The translations under genes and the position numbers were made by a program. A model generated the notes under the pieces. It was not told the origin of the DNA, did not search any database, and saw only the letters and a program-made list of their open reading frames with translations. 64,000 nt of DNA from Verticillium longisporum (Eukaryota > Ascomycota > Sordariomycetes > Glomerellales > Plectosphaerellaceae), in assembly GCA_019188255.1 (NCBI GenBank), contig JAETXT010000002.1, positions 5,270,001 through 5,334,000 on the forward strand, in the 5' to 3' direction. Positions 10,967-21,303 of this stretch are shown in pieces. Position 1 is the stretch's first letter. Every line of letters starts with the position of its first letter.

Positions 10967-12109
10967 TTACTCTAGGGTGCTTATGTCAGTCTCCTCGACT
11001 CGCCACATATACCACATGAAGACGCTGCGATAGGGCGCAAATCTGTCCGACATGTCAATCATGTCCTTCTCCGACATGTACTTCCATTTCCCACCGCCCT
11101 TGGCCTTGAGCTTTGCAACATCGCGGCCTTCGAATGCCGCCATGCCCCTCTGTACCCCCAAGTCTCCCAATGAAAAGACATCCATCCTCTTGAGCGCAAA
11201 GCATGCGAACATCTCGACTGACCACTGCCCTAAGCCGCGGATAGCAATAAGCTTTTCCAACACCTCAGCATACGGAGCCCCTGCCAGCATTTCTGCGCTG
11301 AGCTCGCCGCTCGCAAACTTTTCCGCAATACCCTTTACGTATTCAGCTTTGCGTTGTGACAAGCCCGCCGTACGCAGGTGCTCAACACTCTGGGCCGCTA
11401 CCTGAGAAGGGTGAGGAAACCTGCCGTCCACCAGATCTGATGCGGTAAAGAGAGCTACAAACTTGGCCTTTATGGATTTCGCAGCTGCACCCGAGACCTG
11501 CTGAGATATGATGCCGCTGCAGAGGCTTTCGAAGGGGTCGATCTTCTCAGCTAGTCCCTCAGGAGAGAAGACCTTGCAGGGGTGCTTGTCGATGAGAGCC
11601 TTCATGCGCGGGTCAACACGGATCAGATGGGCGCAAGCCTCAGCAAGGATATTCTCCGTCGTAGTTGGCTGGGAATTCACTTCAGAGACGAGGGAGGATG
11701 TCGGGGCAAGACGAGCGGCTTTGGACGGTGAGGCAGAGCTCGGCTGGACCGCCAAGGCTGGTGCGACCAGCCGCGAAGACTCGGGCGACAGCAGCGGAGC
11801 ATTCGTTCGGTTTGGGTCGGCAAGGCGCGATACAGCTGCGGTGCGCGGCTTCTCGGCCGTGCCGTTGATACGTTCCGCAATGAGGGAGACGGCACTGGGC
11901 GTAGGCGTGACCGGGGGCGCCGCGGCGGCTCGTTGCGTGCGCTTCCTCGGAGGCGTCGCCGGCACAGCAGGCGCCTGCGACGGTACCTCGTCGAGTTTGA
12001 TGTCTGGTGCGGTCTTTCGCTTGCGGTCGTTTGGCGCCGCAACTGGTTCGAGGACCTCCGTCTTCGTGGCCGTTTGGGCGCTGAGGCGAGCCGAACGACG
12101 AGTCGACAT
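10967..12109 (-). CDS. mag1: DNA-3-methyladenine glycosylase (Mag1/AlkA-type, HhH-GPD)
   Basis: A single exon of 380 residues starts at MSTRRSARLSAQ. It is a base-excision repair glycosylase that removes alkylated purines. Residues 1-160 are basic, proline-rich and probably disordered, fitting nuclear targeting (RKRK, PPRKRTQR). The fold begins around HLIRVDPRMKALIDKHP, followed by FESLCSGIISQQVSGAAAKS, the family hallmark. The helix-hairpin-helix is IAIRGLGQWSVEMFACFALK, with the glycine/proline loop and catalytic Asp region MDVFSLGDLGVQRG. The frame stays open to an upstream ATG at 12355, which would add 82 residues with an Arg-rich hydrophobic N-terminus. I prefer 12109 because homologues typically start with this SARLS-like motif. 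It is divergent from Mnn9. Confidence 0.92.
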   Translation of the reverse strand: MSTRRSARLSAQTATKTEVLEPVAAPNDRKRKTAPDIKLDEVPSQAPAVPATPPRKRTQRAAAAPPVTPTPSAVSLIAERINGTAEKPRTAAVSRLADPNRTNAPLLSPESSRLVAPALAVQPSSASPSKAARLAPTSSLVSEVNSQPTTTENILAEACAHLIRVDPRMKALIDKHPCKVFSPEGLAEKIDPFESLCSGIISQQVSGAAAKSIKAKFVALFTASDLVDGRFPHPSQVAAQSVEHLRTAGLSQRKAEYVKGIAEKFASGELSAEMLAGAPYAEVLEKLIAIRGLGQWSVEMFACFALKRMDVFSLGDLGVQRGMAAFEGRDVAKLKAKGGGKWKYMSEKDMIDMSDRFAPYRSVFMWYMWRVEETDISTLE

Positions 12110-13366
12110 GTTTGCCAGAGTGATAGAGGCAAGCTGTGCGACCTGGAGCACGCGGCGTGGCTTAATATTGGCCCGCAGGATGAACTTCACGGCTCCGAAG
12201 CGCCCCCAGACATCAATGGCTGGGCTACCTCGGTCTGTTTGATCTGATTTTGTAGCGAAGGAGGAGCTGTACGTACTGGGAACGAGTTGAAAGTAAATAT
12301 GATCCCTCAGATGGGCAACAATGCAAGAGCGCAGCAGACGGTATCTCACAGTCATGGACTTGGGATCTTGGTCTGCGGATAAAATGCAACTTGTTCGAGA
12401 CGAATTGACCTTCGTGACGTTGTTGCTCCCTCAGCATTATTCCTCGATCTTCAGATTCACGACTTACAATCGTGACAGGTGTGACGTCGCTGCGCCCTTC
12501 CTTTGTCATCATTAGCCATGTGGCAAGCACCCAGCAGACGGTCCCCACCGGAGGTAGGTACGGAATCGAGGTTCTGACCCATGTACTGAACGACCTACAT
12601 AGGTACCCACGGTATGGTACCTACGGTTTATGTACCTCCCCATGATTGCACTTATTTACTGATAGGCCGTCGGGACTTCCGGCCAAAGATCTGTACAACC
12701 GATCGAGGAATTAATCAATACCCCTAAGCTTTGAGTATTGAGAATAGTTCACACTTGGCAGACTCATTTCATGCATCATTTTTGAACTTGCTTCCGTGAC
12801 GCAAGGATCCAACGTCGATGGGAGGTACTTCGAGGCGCTAAAATGAGTGCTATTTTAGCGGACCCCTGTGTCCCCTTGTAGTGAAGCTAGCCCGCTCGAG
12901 ACTCCAGCGCATCTACTGATCGCGGTAGACAGTCGCGTCGGTGATGGGAATTATTTTCGATTGGCATCCCAAACACAACTACCATAAGGTAGGTGAGCTG
13001 TGCATGCTAGCCAGTGCGACGAACCGAAACCAGATCCGATCCACGCATTGCCTAGCTTCGAGATCTTGCAAAGCTTATTCGACTGCCCGATTGAGTATTT
13101 CCCCTGAACCTCTATTCCGAGTACCGAAGATCTGCGAGCGCCTCGAAGCAACTCGACCCCGCCTCTCCCGATGACTTGAGCGGACCATCTCTACAGCTTT
13201 GATAGCCCGCCTCATAGTGGCTTTCTCTGCGATTGCGTTGTATCACTGCGCCATCGCCTCCATATTCGTGCCCACTTCCCGCCAGCGCCAACCTCTCAGA
13301 ACCTCGATACATCCATCAAGCGGCACCGCGAAGAACAGCAGCCCGAGCACTGCGTCTTCGTTCGCC
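12110..13366. promoter_or_regulatory. Divergent intergenic region, Mag1 / Mnn9
   Basis: No conserved gene is seen. The segment 12551-12640 carries several ACCT/AGGT units (GGTAGGTACG, ACCTACATAGGTACCC, GGTACCTACGG), a tetranucleotide found again in other intergenic parts of the window. Both promoters must lie here. Confidence 0.5.
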
Positions 13367-14833
13367 ATGATCCTCCCCAACAACAACAACAACAACAACA
13401 ACAGCCATGGCTGGAAGTCAACGCGCGGGAAAATACCTACTTCAAGAACAATACTGTTGTACCTGAATAGACATCGGGCTCTTGCATACATTGTCCTGGC
13501 TGGGTTCGTGTTGCTGCTTTGGCGCGGCGTCTCCGGACGCCCTCATGACAGGTCTGTATCCTGCTCCGAAGCCCGCTTTAGCCGTCGTGTATGGCGTCTA
13601 CTGACGGGGACTCGATTATAGGTTCTACTGCTGGGGTCCGCCAAAGGCGCCCATGGACATGACGAGCAACGAGCGGGCGGCCTGGAGTCGACACCTGCAG
13701 ACACCCGTTCTGTTCAACCCTCATAAACCCATCGAAGTCGACTCCCCGACGATTAAGAATGTCGACATGAACCCCATCAGTTCCACGCGCAAGGCTGTCG
13801 CGAATCAGGAGAAGGTCTTGATCCTGACGCCTCTCAAGGACGCCGCCCCTTATCTGTCCAAGTACTTCGAGCTCATTAGCCGGCTGACGTACCCCCATCA
13901 ACTGATCGACCTTGCCTTCCTGGTCGGCGATTCCAGCGACGATACCCTTGCAGTGTTGGCTGCCGAAGCCGACAGGCTGCAAAAACGGACCGACTCTGTT
14001 CCCTTTCGCAGCATCACTGTCGTGGAGAAGGACTTCAAATTCCACCTCAGCCAGAACGTGGAGGAGAGACATTCTTTCGAAGCCCAGGGGCCTCGGCGTA
14101 AGGCGCTGGGGCGGGCGAGGAACTATCTCCTATCCGTGGCGATGAAGCCAGATCACTCCTGGGTGTACTGGAGGGACGTCGACATTGTAGAGAACCCCGC
14201 AGCTATCATCGAGGACTTCATCGCCCACGACGTCGATATCATAGTGCCAAGTAGGTTCATCTCTCACGACTTTGTTGCTGAGTGTCGGTCTGACCAGGCT
14301 TGCAGATGTTTGGTTCCATCGCATTGTGGACGGGGTAGATATTGAGGGTCGCTTCGACTATAACTCTTGGATAGAATCCAACAAGGGCCGCATGCTGGCG
14401 AACAAGCTCAGCAAAGACGTCGTTCTTGCCGAAGGTACTTACTCAATGACGTCTCCTGCGGCCGACCCGCTTTCTGACTTGAGCGAAATAGGTTACAGTC
14501 AATACAAGACTGGCCGTACTTACATGGCCAGGATGGGCGATCGCACTAAGAACAAGGACGAGGAAATCGATCTTGACGGCATCGGCGGCGTCAACATTAT
14601 TGTCAAGGCTGATGTACACCGGTCAGGTGCGTCTTGTCCCCCCCCCTTTTTGTCATTATACAAGCGAAAAGCTAATCTCCATAGGCATCAATTTCCCTTG
14701 TTACGCTTTTGAGAACCAAGCCGAAACGGAAGGGTTTGCCAAGATGGCAAAGAGAGCCGGCTACAGAGTTGTTGGCTTGCCCAACTACGTTGTGTGGCAC
14801 ATTGATACGGATGAAAAGCCGGGCAATGCGTAG
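13367..14833 (+). CDS. mnn9: Mannan polymerase subunit Mnn9 (Anp1 family, GT62)
   Basis: Five exons (13367-13551, 13622-14250, 14306-14434, 14492-14626, 14685-14833) give 408 residues. It is a type II Golgi membrane protein: a short cytosolic tail with eight Asn encoded by an AAC repeat, one transmembrane helix (ALAYIVLAGFVLLLW), then the lumenal GT62 domain. Motifs include KVLILTPLKDAAPYL, LTYPHQLIDLAFLVGDS, QGPRRKALGRARNYLL, the DxD-bearing WVYWRDVDIVENP, NVWFHR...GVDIEGRFDYNSW, LDGIGGVNI and the conserved FENQAETEGFAKMAKRAGY. The family elongates the alpha-1,6-mannan backbone of N-glycans in the cis-Golgi. It resembles the Mnn9 branch more than Anp1 or Van1, but that assignment is from memory of family sequences. 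It ends 498 bp from the convergent Qcr7. Confidence 0.92.
13379..13402 (+). repeat. (AAC)8 trinucleotide repeat in the Mnn9 coding sequence
   Basis: Eight perfect AAC codons encode Asn5-Asn12 in the cytosolic tail. Such runs are prone to length change between strains; here the frame is kept. Confidence 0.95.
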
Positions 14834-15330
14834 GGGGCGTCGGCGATTGTGCGAGGCCGTTCAAAACCATTGACACGACAAGACGCGAAGGTTTTACCCC
14901 TATCAACATTTGTATACATGAAGGAATCTGTTGTGTAAAGTAATGACTTGACGAAGACGGCGTTTGGTCGATCTCTCACTGACGACATGCATGGTCACTA
15001 AGATATTGGTTATGCCAGAGTGCTCCGCCATTTCCTCAACGTGGTTGGTCTTCTCATGAAAAAGAATGCGGGTAGTCGCGGATAATCAAAGAAGCGTAGC
15101 AAGGCGTAGAGCATTCAGCACCGACACGGTAGCTGCGGCATAGGGGAGAGAGGGAGTTCCGATTGAGACAATCCCAGAGTCTATACATAGGTAGCTTACA
15201 CAACCCTCCAGCCAGGCTCACTCTCTCTATCATGCTGCATCGCGAAACCAACGACGCTGTCGTAAGCGCTTTCTCCTCTCTCGTTCTTCTTTCCTCCTAC
15301 TTTACAAAGGCAGACCAAGTTGCGGTTTGT
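14834..15330. other. Convergent intergenic region
   Basis: This is the 3' flank of Mnn9 (+) and Qcr7 (-). No ORF, RNA or repeat was recognised. Confidence 0.55.
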
Positions 15331-16014
15331 TTAGTGCTTCTTGACGACCTCAAGCGAGTCCAGAGCCTTCTGCTCGGCCATCTCAACCTGCACCTGCTCG
15401 ATCAGGGGGCGGAGGTAAGGGATATCCTGACCATGGGTTGTCAGCCAGCTTCGCCTTGCATTTCACCCAGTATTCGGCGCAACGAATTGGGCTTGCCAAG
15501 CCGTGATCAAGTTTCCGCAACGCCATCGCCACCTTGGGGGTAAGGGAAGGGCGCTCACCTCCTCGGGCTTGGTCCATTCGGACTTGGGCAGGAGCTTGTG
15601 CTGGTAGCTGCACTGAACAGCGCGGCGGATGCGGTAGATGCGGTCGTAGCTCTCCTTGGGCGACAGGCGCTTTAGAGCCTTGCCGACCTCCTCGCGCTCC
15701 TCCTCGAAAAGATCATCGTACCTGTGCGAGCACTTCAGTCAGCCGTCTGCTCTGTCGAATGTCCGTCCGTCCTCCTTGGCTCAATTGATCTTCCTCTATA
15801 CGCTACGTTCGATTGAAGTGTCGTATCGTCGGCTTGAGTCGATTGGGGTCGAAAAGTCTCGGTCGGGAGGAAATGGATGACGGCCTTACCTCAGGCCTAC
15901 CTGGCGGTAGCCAGACGTGTTGGAGTACCAGTTGGCGAGGGGGCGCAGGAAGCTGAGGAGGGAAGGCGACCTCTGAATGCCCTCGGCCACGCGCTTGACG
16001 AACAGATCGGCCAT
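15331..16014 (-). CDS. qcr7: Cytochrome bc1 complex subunit 7 (Qcr7, 14 kDa)
   Basis: Three exons (16014-15890, 15721-15559, 15426-15331) give 127 residues, the normal length for the 14 kDa subunit of complex III. The protein starts [17 protein letters not shown], continues [20 protein letters not shown] and [16 protein letters not shown], then carries the hallmark [20 protein letters not shown] and ends [12 protein letters not shown]...EVVKKH. It lies on the matrix side of complex III and contacts cytochrome b near the N-site. Introns are long for this window (168 and 132 nt). The gene is divergent from a mitochondrial carrier, with a CACGTG box and a CCAAT box upstream. Confidence 0.96.
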
Positions 16015-16131
16015 TGTGATCGGTGGTGGTGATGTGGGGGCGGAGAGGGTGGTTGCGGATGATTGAAGTCAAACCTGAGGATGGCCGCGGGAATTCGTTT
16101 CTGCTGGACCTCACGTCGAATCAGATCAGGT

Positions 16132-16186
16132 CCAATTGCGAGCAAAAGTTGACGGAGCTACCCGGAAGAGAGTATCAGGTCACGTG
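16132..16186. promoter_or_regulatory. CCAAT box and CACGTG E-box upstream of Qcr7
   Basis: CCAAT is at 16132-16136 and CACGTG at 16181-16186, about 120-170 bp upstream of the Qcr7 start. In fungi CCAAT is bound by the Hap2/3/5 complex and CACGTG by Cbf1-like bHLH factors; both act on respiratory genes in yeast. Function here is inferred from motif and position only. Confidence 0.35.
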
Positions 16187-17300
16187 AACCGGCTCAAATG
16201 GCTGATGTGGCGTAAGAAAAGTACAGAGTGTATCGGGACATTGCGGTGCGGGGCCATTGAAGAGGGTATGTAAGTTTCGGGGTTATCTGACTAACGGTTA
16301 CACAGCAAATGTCTCTGGCTGGCAGGGGGGCGCGTGCCATTTGTTCCGTGAACAGCCGGGATTGAGCTGATGAGGCGTGTTGAGACTGGCACGAGCCGCC
16401 CTCGTCGTCTGCTGGATAGGCACGGTAGGCCATCGGCGTTGCCCAATTGCGTCATTCGTACGACCGTACATCACACCCTCACGCATGTCGCCCGCCAAAG
16501 AACCGGAGCGGAGGGAGCAAAGCATCGAGCCTGTGACACGGCATAGGCTTGCCGTAACCATCTCCCAACTCACAAATCCCGAGGCATCTCTGGGAGCCCC
16601 CGCGCTTCCATCTCACCGACAATTCAACTTTTGGGGGCAAGGAGTACAAAACGACAACCTCTGTCAGCCAAACCTCGCTTGATCGCATTTTCTGCCTCTG
16701 GTGCTCGTGGTCCCACTCATTCGGGTCGCCGCATTATCGTCCTCAGCCGGCGCGAACGGCCCATCAACTCCACTATCGCTCAGTGCTTGCCTGTGCCGGT
16801 CAGTGGTCTAGCCTCCACTGTTCTGTCCCGTTCAGTCCAATCCACCACAGACGACCTGTGCTGTACCGAGTGCCTGCACCGCGACATTCCGGCATTCAAT
16901 TCTCACCCACTTCCTCCTCCCACCACCTACCTCCACCACCGATACGACGACCCTCTGCCCCCCCGCCACCTTGGTGCACTGCCAACTCTCACCGTGCAGG
17001 CAACAACAAATCGCTGCTCCCAACTAGAATCCCGATTTTTTTTTTTCCAAAGTGGTAGATGGCCTGCGAAACCTGAAGGTCGGGTAGTGTCACGGCAGCG
17101 TGGGAGCCATTCCCCGCATACCGCGACACTAAGAACGAGTACAAATCGCCAAAGACGCCGACACAGATAATAACACTTCGAGTCGGTATCATACCCCAGC
17201 TGCCGTTCGAACGAGGATTGTGATTCCCTCGGCTCGCTCGCCCTTCCATCATCGAACCACAAAAGCTGCCGAAGCAAAGCCAAAAACGAAGAGTTCTGTA
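16187..17300. promoter_or_regulatory. Divergent region between Qcr7 and mitochondrial carrier
   Basis: No conserved ORF is seen. A T-run interrupts 17038-17046 and pyrimidine-rich tracts precede the carrier start, as is usual in fungal leaders. Confidence 0.5.
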
Positions 17301-18744
17301 ATGTCTCCCGAGAACAACCAAAACCCTCCACGAGGAACATCTCAACCTTCGGAAGACGACGAATATGGTCCATATCCCACCTCTACCTACCCTCACTACA
17401 GCAGCGTCCGGTCTATTCCGGTACCCACGTCACAGCGAGACGAGGACGGCGGCTCGGAGGAGCCATCCGCCGGTATGACCTCCTCGGGCGTGGCCCTTTC
17501 TCCGCTCGAAAAATGGGCTGTCAACGCTTCTCCTTCTCAATTTAACGCTCTGGCCGGTGCCATTGGTGGTTTTACCTCGGGTGTCGTCACATGCCCGCTT
17601 GACGTCATCAAGACCAAGCTCCAGGCGCAAGGTGGTTTCAATCCAGTCTCTAAGGGCAGACATGTAGGACACCCCAAGCTCTATGACGGGCTTACCGGAA
17701 CCGCCCGAGTCATCTGGCGCGACGAGGGTATCAGGGGCATGTACAGGGGGCTGGGTCCTATCGTGCTTGGGTATCTGCCGACATGGGCAGTCTGGTTCAC
17801 CGTCTACAACAACAGCAAAGACTGGCTAAGGAATCGTCATGGTAGGTTACCCCTTGGATCGGTCTGCTTCCATACCATAAATATGCCGAGAGACGGAGCT
17901 TCGCTGACGCATTCGTGTTGTAGAAAACCCGTTTGTAATCAGTTTTTGGTCTTCTATCATAGCTGGGGCTAGCAGCACGATTGTGACGAACCCAATATGG
18001 GTGATCAAGACGCGGCTGATGTCGCAAAGTGTTGCGCACCGTACAGGCCAGCACTATACGCAATTCCCAAAGTCGGGGAACACGCCGACGTCAAGGCCGA
18101 CGCTCTCTACGCCGTGGCATTACAACTCCACACTCGACGCCGCTCGCAAGATGTATACATCAGAAGGCATTCTATCCTTCTACTCGGGCCTCACGCCCGC
18201 CTTGCTTGGTCTCACCCACGTCGCGGTCCAGTTTCCCGCTTATGAGTTCCTGAAAACTCAGTTCACGGGACAAGGGATGGGTGCACCCCTGAATGGAGAG
18301 AGTCCCTCGTCGCATTGGATCGGTGTCCTCTCGGCATCGATTCTCTCCAAAATCCTGGCAAGCAGCGCCACCTATCCTCACGAAGTTGTCCGAACGCGAC
18401 TGCAGACACAGCGGCGACCAGTCGCGGGAGCAGAATATCTTCAAGGCCTCGGCATCAAAATCTCCAGCTCGGCGACGCCAGAGGAGGTGGCCGCGCATCA
18501 GAAACAAGTTCAACCCCCCGCGCCAAAGTATCGTGGTGTCGTTATGACCTTCCGCACAATCCTGGCCGAGGAAGGCTGGAGGGCTTTTTACGCTGGCATG
18601 GGGACCAACATGATGCGCGCGGTACCGGCAGCAACGGTCACGATGTTGACATATGAGTTCTTTATGGAACAGTTTAATCACATCAAGGCGGAAGGGCGGA
18701 GGAAGCTGGGCCACGAGGATGTGCCCCTTGACGCAAGCCTGTAA
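17301..18744 (+). CDS. Mitochondrial carrier, NAD+/pyrimidine-nucleotide type (Yia6/Ndt-like)
   Basis: Two exons (17301-17841, 17924-18744) give 453 residues. After a polar N-terminus of about 75 residues come three mitochondrial carrier repeats. Their signatures are PLDVIKTKLQAQ, NPIWVIKTRLM and YPHEVVRTRLQ, each followed by the usual Gly-rich helix pairs (RGMYRGLGPIVLGYLP, ILSFYSGLTPALLGLTHVAV, RAFYAGMGTNMMRAVPAATV). The tryptophan in the second signature and the form of the third are typical of the NAD+, folate/FAD and pyrimidine nucleotide carrier branch. The inner-membrane location is family knowledge; the substrate is inferred and could be NAD+, FAD/folate or a pyrimidine nucleotide. 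An unusually long loop in repeat 3 holds SSSATPEEVAAHQKQVQPP. It is divergent from Qcr7. Confidence 0.9.
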
Positions 18745-19080
18745 TTGGTGGATGGGCAATGTATGGCGCGGGGTGAACCATGAGTGGTATGAAGGGAGGT
18801 GCATTCTTAACCGGGCGTTCCGAGTTCACATGGAGTATCATCGCTCTCGCTGTGTATTTAGGGCTTCATTGTGGGGAGAAGATCGGAACACGGAATGGAG
18901 GTTTCCACATATACCCCTATCTTTGGTTGTAGGTATAGACAAATCCGATCCAATTCAATTCACACCACTTGTTGCATGTGCCCTTTCACAATTTACACTC
19001 GGATGACCTCGCAGACCATCCGTCTCTTGGTCGGCGCATCTCGGAAATGGATACCAACAGCCAAGGAGGCACTGTGACAT
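18745..19080. other. Convergent intergenic region
   Basis: This is the 3' flank between the carrier (+) and the small four-exon gene (-). Nothing else was recognised. Confidence 0.5.
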
Positions 19081-19449
19081 CTACTTGATAGTGGTGTTCT
19101 GAATAGGCTGCTGCGGTGTAGGCTTGGTAAGAGCTTGTCCACCCTATGCGACGCCCAGCATATCAGCTGCGAGGTTCTTGTGAAGGCACCTGACTTCCTT
19201 TTCTCCGAGTCGCATGCTACATGGGTTAGTTGAATGAGCCTCGATTCTCCAGCCCATGTGCCGATCAGACTCACAGCTTGCTCTCTAGCGGTACGGATGG
19301 ACGACCGCGTGTACGTGAAGAGGAGACAGGCCATCGTGAAGGCTGCCAGAGGTGCGACCACCGTCTTTGCGAGTTGTTAGTTTCTTATCATAGTCAATAT
19401 TCATATGGCTTGGAAATACTCTAGGGTTCAAATTGCCTCTCGGGGCCAT
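19081..19449 (-). CDS. Predicted 69-residue single-pass membrane protein, four exons
   Basis: No long ORF marks this gene; it appears only after splicing. Exons are 19449-19420, 19364-19275, 19216-19190 and 19143-19081. Every junction is phase 0, introns are 55, 58 and 46 nt, and introns 1 and 2 have perfect CTAAC-type branch sites before their acceptors. The product starts MAPRGNLNPR, has a hydrophobic segment (VVAPLAAFTMACLLFTYTRS) followed by a basic stretch (SIRTAREQAHATRRKG), and ends GGQALTKPTPQQPIQNTTIK. The LFTYTRSSIR-AR pattern resembles small uncharacterised fungal mitochondrial or ER membrane proteins I have seen, but no function is known to me. The third intron has a weak donor (GTGCCT); if retained, the protein ends earlier (..SQVPSQEPRS). 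Confidence 0.6.
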
Positions 19450-20049
19450 TTCGTTCTCATTGTGACAGCAGAATAATGTCGTCTACGAAGTGGACTGATT
19501 CTATCGACAATAATGAGTGTCGAGTATGGAAGAGGGTACGGTGGGCGTTTACATGTATACGGCGACCCATATTCGCCAGTCCGTGAAAGCGAGACTCGAT
19601 ATATGCATAGTGCAACAACATATCACCGAAATTACCTATATACCTTTGCTGACAGTCAAACATCCACGAGGAGGGCGAGCACAGGCCACCAACACGAAAG
19701 CTTGTCCGGGGTTAAGAAGTGCGTGATCGCAGCCCGCAATGCGCATGCTACTGTGGTCTCAAAAGGGCCTGGAGAGCTCCCTGGGAGGGGGGATGCGCTA
19801 CCACTGATTGGTCTGTCGCCAGGACGACGTCTACCGTTGAGGTCGACATTCTCCTGGCCAGACCTCACTCCCAAACTTTGCTGTCCATTTGCATTGTCCA
19901 TCCTGACACTCACGGTGGCCTCGTACTTGACGCTCAGTTGTTCAGCAAGAAACGTGAAGGACTTGCACACTCGTGGTCCAGTATCACAACATCCAACTCG
20001 CTTGTTGCTAGACCTCAGCATCCACACCCGCTCCCCACCCACAGACATC
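19450..20049. promoter_or_regulatory. Divergent intergenic region before Dot5
   Basis: This 600 bp lies between the small minus-strand gene and Dot5. The frame of Dot5 is open far upstream, but no start there gives family-like sequence. No other gene was recognised. Confidence 0.5.
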
Positions 20050-20794
20050 ATGCCTGTCGAGCTTCGCAAGCGCAAGGCGCCTGAGCCCGCCCCCGCCCCC
20101 GCCGCTGCAAAGAAGAAGGCGCCAGCAGCCAAGAAGGCCGTAAAGCCGGCGCCCAAGGCCGAGGAAGCCGATGCTCCCGAAGAGAAGCCCAAGGAGGTAG
20201 CTGCTCCTGCTCCTGCTGCCGCCAAGCCCGCCAAGGTGGCCGAAGGCGAGGTCATCACACTCGACGGGTTCGGCGGCGAGATCGAGACCAACGACGGCAA
20301 GAAGACGACACTCAAGGCTCTCGTGGACGAAAGCGAGGCTGGCGTCGTCCTTTTCACTTACCCCAAGGCGTCGACTCCCGGATGTAAGGACCTACTCCTC
20401 CGCGCGAACCACCGTAGAGTATGCTCGCTGACATATCGGCCTTTGCGCGCCAATAGGCACAACCCAGGTGTGTCTGTTCCGCGACTCGTATGAGCCGCTG
20501 ACGGCTACTGGCCTCGCCATTCACGGCCTTTCGGCCGATTCGACAAAGGCAAACACTACCTTCAAGGAGAAGAAGGAGCTGCCTTACCCTCTCCTGTGTG
20601 ACCCGCAGAGGACGCTGATCGGTGCAATTGGCCTGAAGAAGGCTCCTTCGGGACCCCAGCGCGGCGTCTTTGTCGTCAACAAGGAGGGCAAGATCCTACC
20701 CGCCGAGCCCGGCGGCCCTGCCGCCACGGTTGAAGTGGTTAAGAAACTTGTCGAGGAACTGTCAAAGGGTGAAGCGGAGGGGGCGAAGGAGTGA
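20050..20794 (+). CDS. dot5: Nuclear thiol peroxidase Dot5 (BCP/PrxQ-type peroxiredoxin)
   Basis: Two exons (20050-20383, 20457-20794) give 223 residues. The first 70 residues are Lys/Ala/Pro-rich (ELRKRKAPEPAPAPAAAKKK, KPAPKAEEADAPEE), resembling chromatin-associated tails and carrying nuclear-localisation-like basic runs. The peroxiredoxin domain follows: VVLFTYPKASTPGC/TTQVC, with the peroxidatic Cys at about residue 112, split by the intron, and a second Cys five residues on, as in two-Cys BCP enzymes. Then come LFRDSYEPL, GLSADSTKANTTFKEK, YPLLCDPQRTLIGAIG and RGVFVVNKEGKI. It reduces hydroperoxides using thioredoxin. The yeast homologue is nuclear and was found through telomeric silencing; nuclear location here is inferred from the tail. 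Confidence 0.93.
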
Positions 20795-21303
20795 GGAGCT
20801 GTGGGGGTGCGAGTCTGATGAATGACTGATGATAGGGGACTCCGTCAATAGATCACTCGCATGAACATTGGCCAAAGAGACTTCGAATTCTGGACCCCCA
20901 TTATCTGCGCTCATCGCATCGGGATCGCACCATCAGCTCTTAACATTAGGATTCATGAACTTGTGACGATCGGAGGCCAAGACTTTGGACGCATCCCCTG
21001 AGCTGGGATCACCTCATGAGTGTGTATAGCGGGCAGATAATGCGAATCAGCATAACATCGAGAGCCGACATGGGTGAACGTAATGAGCATCCGCGTAAAC
21101 CTGAAATGTGGTGATGTATGCTTTCATCCTCTTGATGCCCTCAGGCCGCTTATGTAAGGTCATGATCATCAGCCAATCAGAGTTCTCCAATTGACATGAC
21201 CCGCCCGACACTGGCGACGGCTGACGAGCGACCCGAATCGTCCATCTTCTTGAATTCGACCACGAAGTTCACGACCAGAATCTCTCCCCCACAAGTCGTC
21301 AAA
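20795..21303. other. Intergenic region between Dot5 and complex I subunit
   Basis: Tandem + genes separated by 509 bp. It holds the Dot5 terminator and the promoter of the next gene; no ORF or repeat was recognised. Confidence 0.5.

Noticed and set aside
12541..12660. AGGT/ACCT repeats as a CRISPR or telomere-like array
   Set aside because: Units are irregular, with no spacers of constant length, and do not match TTAGGG.
13367..13421. Frameshift risk in the Mnn9 AAC repeat
   Set aside because: The repeat keeps frame and the protein continues normally into its transmembrane helix.
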